Positions 8,189 to 16,169 of a DNA stretch of 64,000 bases are shown here, piece by piece. The notes beneath the pieces were generated by a model. The model was not told the origin of the DNA. It did not search any database and worked only from the letters and a program-made list of their open reading frames with translations. Position 1 is the stretch's first letter. Each line of letters begins with the position of its first letter. The stretch comes from BOG-931 sp963781725 (GTDB lineage: Bacteria; Pseudomonadota; Alphaproteobacteria; Rhizobiales; Xanthobacteraceae), in NCBI GenBank assembly GCA_963781725.1, contig CAWAGV010000002.1, positions 558,001-622,000 on the forward strand, given 5' to 3'. Made by a program: the position numbers and the translations under genes.

Positions 8189-8322
8189 ACCTCCCCTGCA
8201 GGGGGGAGGCCGCTGCACGGAGTGCAGCGGGAGGGGGCAAGTCTTTCTCTCGTCACGCACGCGCGCTCACTTCCCCACCCCGCGCACCTTGCGGTGCGCG
8301 TCCCTCCTCCTGCAGGGGAGGT
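8189..8322. repeat. Composite inverted-repeat element
   Basis: A perfect 14-base inverted repeat (ACCTCCCCTGCAGG at 8189-8202, complement at 8309-8322) encloses two smaller hairpins (GCTGCACGGAGTGCAGC and GCGCACCTTGCGGTGCGC). It is a typical intergenic mosaic palindrome of this bacterial group and lies in the gap upstream of the nitroreductase gene. No coding potential is evident. Confidence 0.7.
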
Positions 8323-8487
8323 CAAGCGCTCTCGTTCTCGCGATGCACCTGCATCCGAGTTGTCGTCACGGCAGCAATGAGAAGCCACGAAAGCTCGCTC
8401 TCCGCACCGATCTTCGCCAGATGACGCCAGCGGTGGGAGCCGGCGCCGTCACGATCAATGCCTCAAGCCACGAAATGTAAGACGAAG

Positions 8488-8600
8488 AAAAAAGGAAGCG
8501 GAACGCCGACAGACGCGATCCGTATCCTCTGCAACCTTTCGGCTGCAGCGCGCGCCTTGCGAGGCGCGCTCGCCTACCGGCGTTCCACCACGGTTCTCGC
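8488..8600 (-). ncRNA. Candidate structured RNA or structured 3' region
   Basis: Read on the minus strand, a 9-base-pair closing stem (GGAACGCCG at 8578-8586 with CGGCGTTCC at 8500-8508) encloses a GC-rich hairpin (8550-8569). It also encloses an 8-base-pair hairpin capped by a GAAA tetraloop (CTGCAGCC-GAAA-GGTTGCAG, one G-U pair). A run of six T (8488-8493) follows a few bases after. A GNRA loop on this strand and the T run at its end both favour transcription from the minus strand. No known RNA family is recognised. Confidence 0.4.
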
Positions 8601-8624
8601 CAGAGGGACGTTGGTCCCCAAGGC

Positions 8625-8816
8625 TCAGCTCCAGGCCAGGCTTCCTGGGACGTGATTGGCGTGGGCGTTACCCGCGCCGCCCTGTCCCAGTCCAGTGGAA
8701 GCACCCCACGGACCGGTCGTAGTGCCGGCCAGCATGATGCCCGGAGCCGCCCGAGAGTAACGGTGACGAGCCGTTACGCGCGGGCACCGCATCCCGCTTC
8801 CATCAACCAGAGTCAC
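8625..8816 (-). CDS. Possible small Gly-rich protein
   Basis: An open frame of 63 codons upstream of the candidate structured RNA on the same strand. The C-terminal part reads IMLAGTTTGPWGAS then GLGQGGAGNAHANHVPGSLA, a composition that differs from random high-GC frames. There is no convincing ribosome binding site and no signal peptide. It could equally be a non-coding leader of the RNA at 8488-8600. From 8830 to 9030 I see only AT-richer sequence with no frame or repeat of note. Confidence 0.25.
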   Translation of the reverse strand: MTLVDGSGMRCPRVTARHRYSRAAPGIMLAGTTTGPWGASTGLGQGGAGNAHANHVPGSLAWS

Positions 8817-9030
8817 CGGCTGACGTCCTTCACGAAAAAGCGGGATTGCTCTCCGTTATTCAAATCCGAAAAGCGAAGTCAAAGCCTTTTGATTTGTTCA
8901 AGCAAAACACGCACTTGCGTAGCGGGAGTTTTCCGTCGCAGACGCCTTTACGTCCTTTGATTCGCAAAAATCGAGTTTTATCGCGCCTAATCAATAGCTT
9001 GCGCGTGCGCGATTTTGCTAACAAATCGAA

Positions 9031-9118
9031 GCCGTCATGGCCGGGCTTGTCCCGGCCATCCACGCCTTCCTTGTAAGCCAAAGACGTGGATGCCCGGCAC
9101 AAGGCCGGGCATGACGAG
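9031..9118. repeat. Palindromic repeat pair of the GGCCGGG family
   Basis: Two hairpins in tandem: CATGGCCGGGCTTGTCCCGGCCATC and GATGCCCGGCACAAGGCCGGGCAT broken into halves of less than 20 bases each, flanked by GTCATG/ATGACG. Related copies occur at 16672-16792, 17974-18090, 19951-19985 and 22564-22658, always between genes. Confidence 0.75.
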
Positions 9119-9169
9119 GATTTTGGGCGCTCTGCGTTCAGGTCCGCCTACGCGTTTGCGCAGACGATC

Positions 9170-9817
9170 TCAGCCCTGCGTCGTCACACCACCCGGACGC
9201 GGGCGGCCGCTCCCGCCGCCCGGAGGACGATGCTGCGGCGGCGGATGGATGCCCGGCGGTTTTGGTCCGGCGCCGGGACCGCCGCCCGGAGGCCGTGGGC
9301 CTGGCGGACGATGATGCGGCGGGCGCGGCGGATGGATTCCCGGCGGCTGCGGCCGCGGCGGATGAATGCCCGGCGGCTTCGGCGGGCGATGATGCGGCGG
9401 GCGCGGCCCGACCACAGGAGGGCGAACAACGGGCGGCCGAACGACAGGCGGCCTGACGTGCGGCGGCCGCACATGCGGCGGACGATAGATCGGTGGGCGC
9501 AGATGATGATGCCGCCCCGGCACCAGGACCGGCACCGGCAGCACGATCGCCGGCGGGCTCGACAGCCCTTGCAGATAATCCTCCGAGATCCAGCCTTCTG
9601 CGCCGGCGTAATCGACCTTGCACCAGCCCTGCGCGCAGCCTTCGACCTCGACCGCCGTGTTGCCCGGCAGCGTGGTGATCACCGCATAGTCGGTGCTCGG
9701 CCCTTCGCGCAGATTGACATTGGCGGTGGTGACCGCCGTCGCTGCATTCGCAGCGGCAGGCAGAATCGCCGCAAACACCGCGGCGGCAAAACCGAAAGCA
9801 AAGACACGCATACGCAT
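9170..9817 (-). CDS. Exported SH3-domain protein with proline-rich tail
   Basis: A protein of 215 residues. Residues 1-24 are a Sec signal peptide. Residues 26-85 form a bacterial SH3 domain (ATAVTTANVNLREGPSTDY, GNTAVEVEGCAQGWCKVDY, GWISEDYLQG). The remaining 130 residues are Pro/His/Arg-rich with repeated HVRPP and GIHPP units, a flexible cell-wall or surface tail. Bacterial SH3 domains often bind peptidoglycan or envelope partners. A TGA at 9170-9172 ends it. The start is placed at the first of two closely spaced ATG codons (9817 or 9811), after GGGGTG. Long frames antisense to the Pro-rich region are composition artefacts. Confidence 0.8.
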   Translation of the reverse strand: MRMRVFAFGFAAAVFAAILPAAANAATAVTTANVNLREGPSTDYAVITTLPGNTAVEVEGCAQGWCKVDYAGAEGWISEDYLQGLSSPPAIVLPVPVLVPGRHHHLRPPIYRPPHVRPPHVRPPVVRPPVVRPPVVGPRPPHHRPPKPPGIHPPRPQPPGIHPPRPPHHRPPGPRPPGGGPGAGPKPPGIHPPPQHRPPGGGSGRPRPGGVTTQG

Positions 9818-9904
9818 TGTCACCCCATTGGCTTGCGCCCCGATGCGGGCGCATGGGCGGAGTCTATACCCGGCGGGCGAAGAACACACGACAGGGACGG
9901 ATGG

Positions 9905-9940
9905 GAGTCGTTGCGAGGCGCGACGGCTCGCAATGACGAG
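9905..9940. repeat. Short palindromic repeat (GTCGTTGCGAG..CTCGCAATGAC type)
   Basis: GAGTCGTTGCGAGGCGCGA and CGGCTCGCAATGACGA form a near-perfect hairpin in the short gap between two minus-strand genes. This is another dispersed palindrome type; only one copy is in the window. Confidence 0.55.
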
Positions 9941-9954
9941 GTAATCCGCACCCG

Positions 9955-10278
9955 CTAAAAATTCGAACACGCCGAGCCGAAGCCGCCGAGGATGTCGTGG
10001 CAGGTCAGGCCGGTGTCCGGATCGATCCAGGTTTTCTCGCGCGTCGTGGACTGGTAGCGCCAGCCGCGCGACGCCATGCAGCGCTTGAATGCCGGCGGCG
10101 TCGGCCGCCCGTTCAGGTTTGGTCCGACCGTTTGGTTGCAATATTCGCCGTCGATCGACGCGGCGGTATCCGTATCGGCCGGCGGATGTTTCAGGGTGCT
10201 GATCCAGTGATCGGTATCGGCGTCCGCGCCGGCTGCGCTCGCGGCCAGCTGCAGGATGACAAGGACGAGATACTTCAT
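9955..10278 (-). CDS. Small exported protein of unknown function
   Basis: A protein of 107 residues with a signal peptide (about residues 1-18, MKYLVLVILQLAASAAG). The mature part contains four Cys residues (EYCNQ, KRCMASRG, LTCHDIL, SACSNF) that could form two disulfides, and an FKRCMASRGWRYQS segment seen in small lipoprotein-like or periplasmic proteins of this group. GGAGGAG lies five bases before the ATG, so the start is firm. No known domain is recognised. Confidence 0.75.
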   Translation of the reverse strand: MKYLVLVILQLAASAAGADADTDHWISTLKHPPADTDTAASIDGEYCNQTVGPNLNGRPTPPAFKRCMASRGWRYQSTTREKTWIDPDTGLTCHDILGGFGSACSNF

Positions 10279-10473
10279 GATGGCTCCTCCATCGCAACGG
10301 CGTCTGTCCCATTCATGCGTTGCCGCGGCGCAGCCGGTTGGTTCGGGTGCGGCGGATTACAAATTGGACAGGGAGGTATTGCGGGAGGAGCGGCGCGACA
10401 TGCCCCTCCCCCGCCGTCGCGAGGGCGGATGCTTTGCGCCATCGTCACCGTCGATCCATCGTATTACTCTGCG

Positions 10474-10532
10474 CTCGTCCCCGCGAAAGCGGGGACCCAA
10501 AGCTGGATTCCCGCTTGCGCGGGAATGAGCGG
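10474..10532. repeat. Palindromic repeat of the CCCCGCGAAAGCGGGG family
   Basis: Two hairpins: GTCCCCGCGAAAGCGGGGAC and ATTCCCGCTTGCGCGGGAAT, separated by CCAAAGCTGG. A second copy lies at 14132-14191. The rest of the 286-base gap before the next gene holds no other recognisable element. Confidence 0.8.
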
Positions 10533-10564
10533 AATTTGAATCACCAACTGTTCTGGAGCCTCGC

Positions 10565-11236
10565 ATGCCGAACGAAACCGGATATCTGCCGGGCGATCCG
10601 CGCTACGGATTACAGGGCGAGGCGCTGAAGGATTTCTATCGCACCAAGCCGGCGCAGTGGGCGATCTATTGCTGGGATGAGCCGGGCAAAGAGGTCGCGC
10701 GGCGCGCGCATTTGCAAGAGCAGAAAGATTACGTCAGGGCATTCGGCGAGCGCGTCATCGGCTACGGCCATTTCGTCTCGGACGACGGCAGCCAGACGCT
10801 CGGCACCTCATTCTTCATGCAGCTTGACGACCGCGCGGCGGCCAACGCTTTCGTCTCCGGCGATCCGCTGAACCGGGCCGGAGTCCATCAGCACGTCGAC
10901 ATCCATCGCTGGTCGAACAGCTTCGGCAAGCGCGCCGCCGACTATCGCCGCAAGGGCTTGCAGCAGTTCCTGTGCACCGGGCCGAAGACCAACACGCCGG
11001 AGTTCTACCGCACCCACCTGCACGCCCACGAATCCTACTTCGCCTCCTATGGCGACAACTTCATCTTCCGCGGCCCGATCCGCTCCGCCGACGGCGCCGA
11101 CAACATCGGCACCGCGCTGCTGCTCGAACTGCCCGACCGGGCTGCTGCGGATAAATTCTGGAACGAAGAACCGTTCGCGAGGAACGGCGGCTATCAGAAG
11201 GACGCGCGGATCGTGCGCTGGGTATTCGGGGATTAG
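10565..11236 (+). CDS. Tandem YCII-related domain protein
   Basis: A protein of 223 residues made of two copies of a YCII-type dimeric alpha-beta barrel domain, at about residues 25-115 (WAIYCWDEPG.. RRAHLQEQKDYVRAFG..) and 125-222 (QQFLCTGPKTN.. FYRTHLHAHESYFASYG..). Each copy has the pattern of a His-containing first helix, a GHFVSDDG or RGPIRSADG turn and a DRAAA(N/D)xF helix leading to GxxxH/GGYQ. Single YCII proteins normally dimerise, so this fusion could form the barrel pair within one chain. YCII domains occur in chlorohydrolase-like and unknown proteins; no catalytic activity is assigned. It is preceded by repeats and GGAGCC. Confidence 0.75.
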   Translation: MPNETGYLPGDPRYGLQGEALKDFYRTKPAQWAIYCWDEPGKEVARRAHLQEQKDYVRAFGERVIGYGHFVSDDGSQTLGTSFFMQLDDRAAANAFVSGDPLNRAGVHQHVDIHRWSNSFGKRAADYRRKGLQQFLCTGPKTNTPEFYRTHLHAHESYFASYGDNFIFRGPIRSADGADNIGTALLLELPDRAAADKFWNEEPFARNGGYQKDARIVRWVFGD

Positions 11237-11261
11237 GCCGCTTGCACTGCGAACTCCTTCT

Positions 11262-11412
11262 CCCCGCACGCGGGGAGAAGGTTGGGATGAGGGGGGGGTT
11301 CCGCTCGCCTCAGCCTCGGCATTTTGCCCTCACAGCTCAGACTCGCTGAGAGGCCCCTCACCCTCGGTCGCTTCGCTTCCTCGACCTCTCCCCGCATGCG
11401 GGGAGAGGTTTA
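11262..11412. repeat. Palindromic repeat of the CTCCCCGC..GCGGGGAG family
   Basis: Opposed copies of CTTCTCCCCGCACGCGGGG and CTCTCCCCGCATGCGGGG flank a central CTCAGACTCGCTGAGAGG hairpin. Related copies lie at 20011-20066 and 24022-24168. A further small palindrome (CCACCGGACTTGATCCGGTGG halves) follows at about 11441-11461. Confidence 0.7.
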
Positions 11413-11511
11413 GGGGCGCTGGATTGCTTCGCGGAGCCTGCCACCGGACTTGATCCGGTGGCGCGCAATGACAAACTCGAAGCACGCGCAATCAAGGGAA
11501 GGGAAACAACC

Positions 11512-12279
11512 ATGGCCAAGGGCCACAAGGACAAAGTCGCGGTCATCACCGGCGGCGCGAACGGCATCGGGCAGGCGTTTGCGAAACGGCTTGCCGAAGA
11601 CGGCGTGCACATCGCCATCGCCGACATGGCCGACGGCGGCGAAACGGTGAAGCTGATCGAAGCAGCCGGGCGCAACGCGCTCGCGGTCGCCTGCGATGTC
11701 GCGAGCCCGGACTCGGTCGCGGCGATGGCGAAGGCGGTGCAGGCGAAATTCGGCCGCGCCGATATCGTGGTGAACTGCGCCGGGATTTATCCGCAGCTCG
11801 ATTTCGCCGCCATGACGTTCGCCGACTGGCGCAAGGTGCTCTCGATCAATCTCGACGGCACGTTCCTGGTCACCGCGGCGTTCGTGCCGGGGATGCGGGC
11901 GCGGCAATGGGGCCGCATCGTCAACATGGCGTCGAGCACGTTCGGCTCGGTGACCACCGGCTTTGCCCATTACGTCGCCTCGAAGGGCGGCATCATCGGC
12001 TTCACCCGCGGGCTCGCCGGCGACGTCGCCGCCGACGGCATCACCGTCAACGCCATCGCGCCGGGCCTGACCCGCTCGCCCGGCACGCTGGTGCGCAAGC
12101 CGCGCCCAGGCTTTGCCGACATGGAGGCGGAATTCGCCGCCGTCGCCACCTTCCAGGCGATCAAGCGCGTCGAGGTGCCTGACGATCTGGTCGGCGCGGT
12201 GTCGTTTCTCACCAGCGACGATGCCGCCTTCATGACCGGCCAGACGCTGAACGTCGATGGCGGACGGGTACGATCATAG
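11512..12279 (+). CDS. SDR family oxidoreductase
   Basis: A short-chain dehydrogenase of 255 residues: TGGANGIG for the cofactor, a DMADG segment with acidic residue (NAD type), NCAG in place of the usual NNAG, a catalytic Ser in NMASST, YVASK (YxxxK) and the C-terminal QTLNVDGG segment typical of fatty-acid-reductase-like members. The start at 11512 follows an AAGGGAAGGGAAAC purine stretch; the earlier in-frame ATG at 11458 lies in a repeat and is rejected. The substrate is unknown. It stands alone between repeats and a small membrane protein. Confidence 0.87.
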   Translation: MAKGHKDKVAVITGGANGIGQAFAKRLAEDGVHIAIADMADGGETVKLIEAAGRNALAVACDVASPDSVAAMAKAVQAKFGRADIVVNCAGIYPQLDFAAMTFADWRKVLSINLDGTFLVTAAFVPGMRARQWGRIVNMASSTFGSVTTGFAHYVASKGGIIGFTRGLAGDVAADGITVNAIAPGLTRSPGTLVRKPRPGFADMEAEFAAVATFQAIKRVEVPDDLVGAVSFLTSDDAAFMTGQTLNVDGGRVRS

Positions 12280-12390
12280 GGGCTGTGCACAGGCGGAAAA
12301 ACCGAACAGCCGTTCGAGTTTCATCTCAATTTCGCCCGATACTGGCGCTTGTATGGGTGCGGGACGGTGCGAATTGAGCGGTATCTGACG

Positions 12391-12960
12391 ATGGCTGTGG
12401 TGGGCGAAGTGACTTACCTGCGGCGGTTCGCGGGAAAGTTTGTCGAGATCGTGGCGGCCGGCATCGGCACGGCGGTGAGCGGATACCTCGTCGCCTACAT
12501 CGCCGGCCATTTTTCCTTAACCATGCCGACCGCGGCCGAGACGCCGGCGCCGCAGGCCACCGGTTGGTCCGCCGTGGCGCACGGCAAGACCTCGATCGAA
12601 GCCACGGTTCGCGCCGCGCTGGCGAGTCACGACGGGAGCCAGGCGGCGCCGGTCGTCGCGACGGCACAGCCCACAACACCACAGTTCTCGCCGCCACAGT
12701 CCTCGCCGCCAGTCGCAGCCGAGACCACGGGATCGGTTGCCACAGTCGCCCCGCCGCTCGCTGCGGCCGAAGTCAGGTCGTTGCCGGTCGCCGCCGCTGT
12801 CGACTCAGCCTTGCCGGCCGAGCCGGATGCGTGGCCGTCCGACCCGGCTCCGATGGGCGGCGCCAGTCGCCTGACGGTCGCCCACAGTTTGGGGATGCTG
12901 CCGCCGCAGCCGCCGCCTGTGAACGGCAACCTGTTCACCGCGCTCAAGCACTTCTTCTGA
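12391..12960 (+). CDS. Single-span membrane protein with Pro/Ala-rich tail
   Basis: A protein of 189 residues from the ATG at 12391. Residues 15-42 (FVEIVAAGIGTAVSGYLVAYIAG) form one membrane segment and the remainder is a low-complexity Pro/Ala/Thr/Ser tail, ending LFTALKHFF. No family recognised. An earlier in-frame ATG at 12349 exists and neither start has a strong ribosome binding site. The tail composition resembles that of small envelope proteins of unknown role. Confidence 0.55.
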   Translation: MAVVGEVTYLRRFAGKFVEIVAAGIGTAVSGYLVAYIAGHFSLTMPTAAETPAPQATGWSAVAHGKTSIEATVRAALASHDGSQAAPVVATAQPTTPQFSPPQSSPPVAAETTGSVATVAPPLAAAEVRSLPVAAAVDSALPAEPDAWPSDPAPMGGASRLTVAHSLGMLPPQPPPVNGNLFTALKHFF

Positions 12961-13094
12961 GCTTTTCAGCTTCGGCCGCCTTGTCATCGTCCGCCACCGG
13001 GCCCGCGCTTGTCGCGCGGCCCGATGACAGGTTCCGGCGGGGCATCCAGTATTCGTTGCCTTATCGGTAAATCCCCAGCGCCTGCGTTTACTAG

Positions 13095-13116
13095 ATGGTC
13101 CGCCTTCGCGGACCAT
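13095..13116. repeat. Perfect hairpin in a gene-free stretch
   Basis: ATGGTCCGC and GCGGACCAT form a 9-base-pair stem with a CTTC loop. It is the only clear element in the 306-base gap 12961-13266 apart from a weaker GC-rich inverted repeat near 12990-13030 (GGGCCCGCGCTTGTCGCGC). No coding region is supported there. Confidence 0.5.
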
Positions 13117-13266
13117 GACAGCGGAGCATTTCCCTCACCGCCGCAGCGCTGAAGCCTCGCCCCCGCCCCGGCCGATATAATCCTCGCTCGTGCCCCCCAT
13201 AGCTGTTACGCCATCTGGCGGGCGATCGGCGCGCGCGAGCGAACCACAGAAAAGGATGCGGCCGCG

Positions 13267-13530
13267 ATGGAGAAATCCAGCAAGCACGAGGCGCAGTTCG
13301 CAAAGATGCAGCGCGCCACTACCGGCAAAAAGGCGCTATCCGACTACGAAATCAGGGCCTCGGAACTGCGGACCCAGACGGCAAAGCTCAAGGCGCTGCG
13401 GCTCGCCCGCGACGCCGCCAACCCGCCACCGCCGCCGGCCGCCCCAAAGCGCAGGGGCAAGAACAAGGGCCCTTCCGGCAGCCTGACGGACTGGCTCGAC
13501 GGACAGGCCAAAGAGGGCCGGCGGAGCTGA
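13267..13530 (+). CDS. Small basic protein of unknown function
   Basis: A protein of 87 residues. The first 50 form a charged helix (KHEAQFAKMQRATTGKKAL, then RTQTAKLKALRLARD) followed by a Pro run, a Lys/Arg patch (KRRGKNKGPSG) and a SLTDWLDGQAKEGRRS end. The basic linker and helices suggest nucleic-acid or membrane contact, but no family is recognised. It is a stand-alone gene. Confidence 0.6.
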   Translation: MEKSSKHEAQFAKMQRATTGKKALSDYEIRASELRTQTAKLKALRLARDAANPPPPPAAPKRRGKNKGPSGSLTDWLDGQAKEGRRS

Positions 13531-13656
13531 CGCGGCAAGCCCCGCTTTTGTGATGTCTCACGGAAATCCGGCGGCATCACGCCGCCCGCGCGATATTGTG
13601 GCAGCCGGGTAGAGCTGATTCGCGTCCTCACACATCATTCCCGGGAGCAAAAACTC

Positions 13657-14103
13657 ATGCGCACCGCGTTCCGTGCCACGTTTCGTGCCAGCCTTGTCGC
13701 CTTGCTGGCGCTGGCCGGCGTCACGTTCAGTTCCGCAGTCTATGCCGACGGCGGCTCGATCAGCTTCAACGTCATCAAGGCCGGTATCGTCATCGGCGGC
13801 TCGGGCGGCTCGGGCTCGTTCACGTTCCGCGGGCGGACCTATGGCATCGGCATCGGCGGCTTGAGCTACGGCTTCACCTTCGGCGCCTCCGAGACGCGCT
13901 TCCGCGGCACCGTGAGCAACATCAACAGCCCGGGCGATGTGGCCGGCGTCTATGCCGCCGGCAATGTCGGCGCGGCGCTCGGCCGCGGCGCGCAAGCGAT
14001 CGTGCTGACCAACCCGAAGGGCGCAGTGCTGACGCTGACCGGCAGTTCGGTCGGCGCGATTGTGAGCGCCGACCTCAATGGCTTGGTGATTACGCTGCGG
14101 TAG
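13657..14103 (+). CDS. Exported Gly-rich protein of unknown function
   Basis: A protein of 148 residues with a Sec signal peptide (about residues 1-31, ending SAVYADGG). The mature part is a beta-rich Gly repeat domain (VIGGSGGSGSFTFRG, YGIGIGGLSYGFTFGASE, VYAAGNVGAALGRGAQA) that ends DLNGLVITLR. The pattern recalls periplasmic proteins of the DUF1134 (EipA) type but I am not sure of that link. It is followed by repeat sequence and the cvpA gene on the other strand. Confidence 0.65.
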   Translation: MRTAFRATFRASLVALLALAGVTFSSAVYADGGSISFNVIKAGIVIGGSGGSGSFTFRGRTYGIGIGGLSYGFTFGASETRFRGTVSNINSPGDVAGVYAAGNVGAALGRGAQAIVLTNPKGAVLTLTGSSVGAIVSADLNGLVITLR

Positions 14104-14131
14104 GCGGAAGCGCGTTGCCGAATTGATTTCC

Positions 14132-14191
14132 GCTCGTCCCCGCGAAAGCGGGGACCCAGCGCTGGATTCCCGCTTTCGCGGGAATGAGCGG
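14132..14191. repeat. Palindromic repeat of the CCCCGCGAAAGCGGGG family
   Basis: GTCCCCGCGAAAGCGGGGAC, then CCAGCGCTGG, then ATTCCCGCTTTCGCGGGAAT: three nested or tandem palindromes, a closer-to-perfect copy of the element at 10474-10532. Confidence 0.8.
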
Positions 14192-14229
14192 TTTGAAGTT
14201 ATCGCTTCGGCACGTCGGACGATCGTGCG

Positions 14230-14790
14230 CTAAATCCCGCGCTGGCGCCGGAGTTGATCGATGTAGTCGTCAATCTCCGGCGGCAAGGATTGCAACCCTG
14301 CTTTCCCCGCCGCGGACAGATAGGGCCGCAACCGGGAGTTGGCGAGAAATTGCGGCTGGCGGTCGACCGGGATGAGGCGGTCAAAGATAACAACGATCAG
14401 CACGGCGATCAGGCCGATGCGCACGGCGCCGAGCGTGGCACCGGCCAGGCGGTCAAACAGACCGATATCGGGGCCGACGAATTCGCTGACGGCGGCCCTC
14501 AGCACCGCACTCATGATGATTCCGGCTGCGATAAACACGACGCACAGCACCAGCCAAGTCTGGTTGGACGGCATCTGGTTGGACGACATCGGGCCGGACA
14601 ACAGCGGGTTGGGCGGCATGACGTGTTGGCCGGGAATGAGCGCGGTCAGTCGAGGAGCGATCGCAACTGCAACGGGCGCAGCAATCAAATAGGCAAGAAT
14701 GGTCGCCAGACTGCGCAACAGTCCCGCGTTGAAGCCGATAACGATGGCGACAATCGCCGCCGCAATGATGAAAAGATCGAAGGCGTTCAT
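14230..14790 (-). CDS. cvpA: CvpA family membrane protein
   Basis: A protein of 186 residues with four predicted membrane spans: MNAFDLFIIAAAIVAIVIGF, then LLRSLATILAYLIAAPVAV, a third near LVLCVVFIAAGIIMSAVL and a fourth near GAVRIGLIAVLIVVIF. The GLFDRLAGATLGAVRG-like segment before the last span is the CvpA hallmark. CvpA proteins are inner-membrane proteins linked to colicin V secretion and envelope tolerance of bile and similar stress. The start at the ATG 14788-14790 begins the first span; the ten-residue in-frame extension upstream is not needed. Confidence 0.85.
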   Translation of the reverse strand: MNAFDLFIIAAAIVAIVIGFNAGLLRSLATILAYLIAAPVAVAIAPRLTALIPGQHVMPPNPLLSGPMSSNQMPSNQTWLVLCVVFIAAGIIMSAVLRAAVSEFVGPDIGLFDRLAGATLGAVRIGLIAVLIVVIFDRLIPVDRQPQFLANSRLRPYLSAAGKAGLQSLPPEIDDYIDQLRRQRGI

Positions 14791-14902
14791 GGGTTTCTGC
14801 CGATACGCATCGTTTGGCATTCTACTGCATGCGCCTTAATACTCTGCTCGCCGGTGATGATGCTGCGTGGAACAACGCCGTCTCCCCTTCGTCACCACCG
14901 GG

Positions 14903-14907
14903 CTTGA
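14903..14907. repeat. Left copy of 5-bp target site duplication (CTTGA) of the IS481 element
   Basis: CTTGA at 14903-14907 directly abuts the TGT end of the insertion sequence, and the same five bases abut the other end at 16170-16174. Joining the flanks gives ACCACCGGGCTTGACCCGG followed by TGGT, a palindromic intergenic repeat, so the duplication is the centre of that palindrome. Confidence 0.8.
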
Positions 14908-16169
14908 TGTTTAGCCCGGGGACATGACCGATGCCTGTTCGGGGACATCACCGACACTTTTGGGTTGGGTCAAGTCGATGCTTGCGACCTGATGACTGGC
15001 AAAGAACACGCCGTATTGACCCTCGGTTGCGAGCGGCCGAATGGCGAGCCGTTCGCCACGGAAGGCTTGCGGGATTTTCCATAGGCGTCCCCTGAAGCTG
15101 ATAAAGTCTTTGGTGCTACCGGCGATGCGTACGATCTCATGGCTGTCGTATTCGACTGTTGGTAGCCGTTCGGGCATGGTGCGGGCACTCGGCCGATAGC
15201 GATTGGCGGGCACATCCTGGCCGAGCGCCTGATGTGGCCGATCGAGATTGTAGATCGTGCGCCAGCGATCGAAGGCTCGCTGTACCTCGACGAGATCGCG
15301 GAAGCGTTTGAATGCGAACACTTCGGCCTGCAGCGTGCGATGGAAGCGCTCGTTCTTGCCGCGGCTCTGCGGATGGTAAGGCCGGCTGTGCAGAACATCG
15401 ACGCCGAGCTTTAACAGCCACACCGCAAAGCGGGTCCAACGATGACCGGAAGAATCTCCCCATGGTGCGCCATTGTCGACGAAGACAGCATCTGGCAGCC
15501 CATAGTGGCGGAAGGTCAGCTCCAATCGGCTCTGTACGGTGTTGGCTTGCTCATTGGCGCAGGCTTCAAGGCAAAGCGAATAGCGCGAGTGATCATCCAG
15601 CACCGTCAACGGATGGCATCGGCTGCCATTGGCCAGCGGCAGCCAACCTTTGAAGTCCATTTGCCAGAGCAGATTGGGCGCAGGCTTCTCGAAGCGTTGC
15701 TGAGCGGCAGGGCCGCCGGGCGGCGCTACGATACGATCATGGCGGCGCAGAATCTCATGCACCGTCGAATGGGCGGGGCATACCAATCCCTCGCGTTCGA
15801 GGCAGCGCACGATCTTGCGTGCCCCCCAGGCCGGATGGGCATCACGCACCGATAGAATGCGATCCTCGATCGCTGCCGCCGTTCGTCCCGGACTCGAATG
15901 CGGACGCCGTGAGCGATCCACCAGTTCTTCATCGGCCACAAAGCGGCCAAGCCACTTGTAGCCAGTGTCAGGATGTATCTCGAACCGACGGCACAACTCC
16001 CGCCGGTTGACCGCCTCCTGCATCGCAAGCCTCACAAACTCTCGCCGCTGTTCCATCTTCGACACCTCGCGCCACGGCATGGATGGCCTCCTTGAAAGCC
16101 GATTCCACGCAATGATGATGTGTCGGCCATGTCCCCGAACACCCGTCGGGGATGTCTCCGGGCCATACA
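14908..16169. mobile_element. Complete IS481-family insertion sequence (1262 bp)
   Basis: The element begins TGTTTAGCCCGG and its complement at the other end begins TGTATGGCCCGG. The imperfect terminal inverted repeats run about 50 bases (14908-14957 and 16120-16169), each containing two GGGGACAT or GGAGACAT motifs. It is bounded by a CTTGA duplication, and a single long transposase gene on the minus strand fills it. Both ends and the duplication are intact, so it is probably a recent and potentially active copy. Confidence 0.88.
14911..16080 (-). CDS. IS481-family transposase (DDE integrase core)
   Basis: A protein of 389 residues. Residues 1-60 carry a helix-turn-helix (MQEAVNRRELCRRFEIHPDTG). 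Residues 75-125 hold a second HTH-like segment. The DDE catalytic domain follows, with Asp142 (LLWQMDFKG), Asp202 (VFVDNGAPW) and Glu244 (GKNERFHRTL), then the conserved HPQSRGKNERFHR block. The C-terminal region is beta-rich. The stop lies inside the left inverted repeat. The ATG at 16078-16080 is the first Met after the right inverted repeat; the frame stays open upstream to 16776 through host sequence, which is not coding. Confidence 0.92.
   Translation of the reverse strand: MPWREVSKMEQRREFVRLAMQEAVNRRELCRRFEIHPDTGYKWLGRFVADEELVDRSRRPHSSPGRTAAAIEDRILSVRDAHPAWGARKIVRCLEREGLVCPAHSTVHEILRRHDRIVAPPGGPAAQQRFEKPAPNLLWQMDFKGWLPLANGSRCHPLTVLDDHSRYSLCLEACANEQANTVQSRLELTFRHYGLPDAVFVDNGAPWGDSSGHRWTRFAVWLLKLGVDVLHSRPYHPQSRGKNERFHRTLQAEVFAFKRFRDLVEVQRAFDRWRTIYNLDRPHQALGQDVPANRYRPSARTMPERLPTVEYDSHEIVRIAGSTKDFISFRGRLWKIPQAFRGERLAIRPLATEGQYGVFFASHQVASIDLTQPKSVGDVPEQASVMSPG

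Noticed and set aside
9262..9456. Plus-strand frames opposite the proline-rich tail of the SH3 protein
   Set aside because: They arise from the repeated Pro-codon sequence on the other strand.
13091..13303. Possible small gene on the minus strand in the gap before 13267
   Set aside because: It overlaps a perfect hairpin, has Arg/Pro-rich shadow composition and no ribosome binding site.
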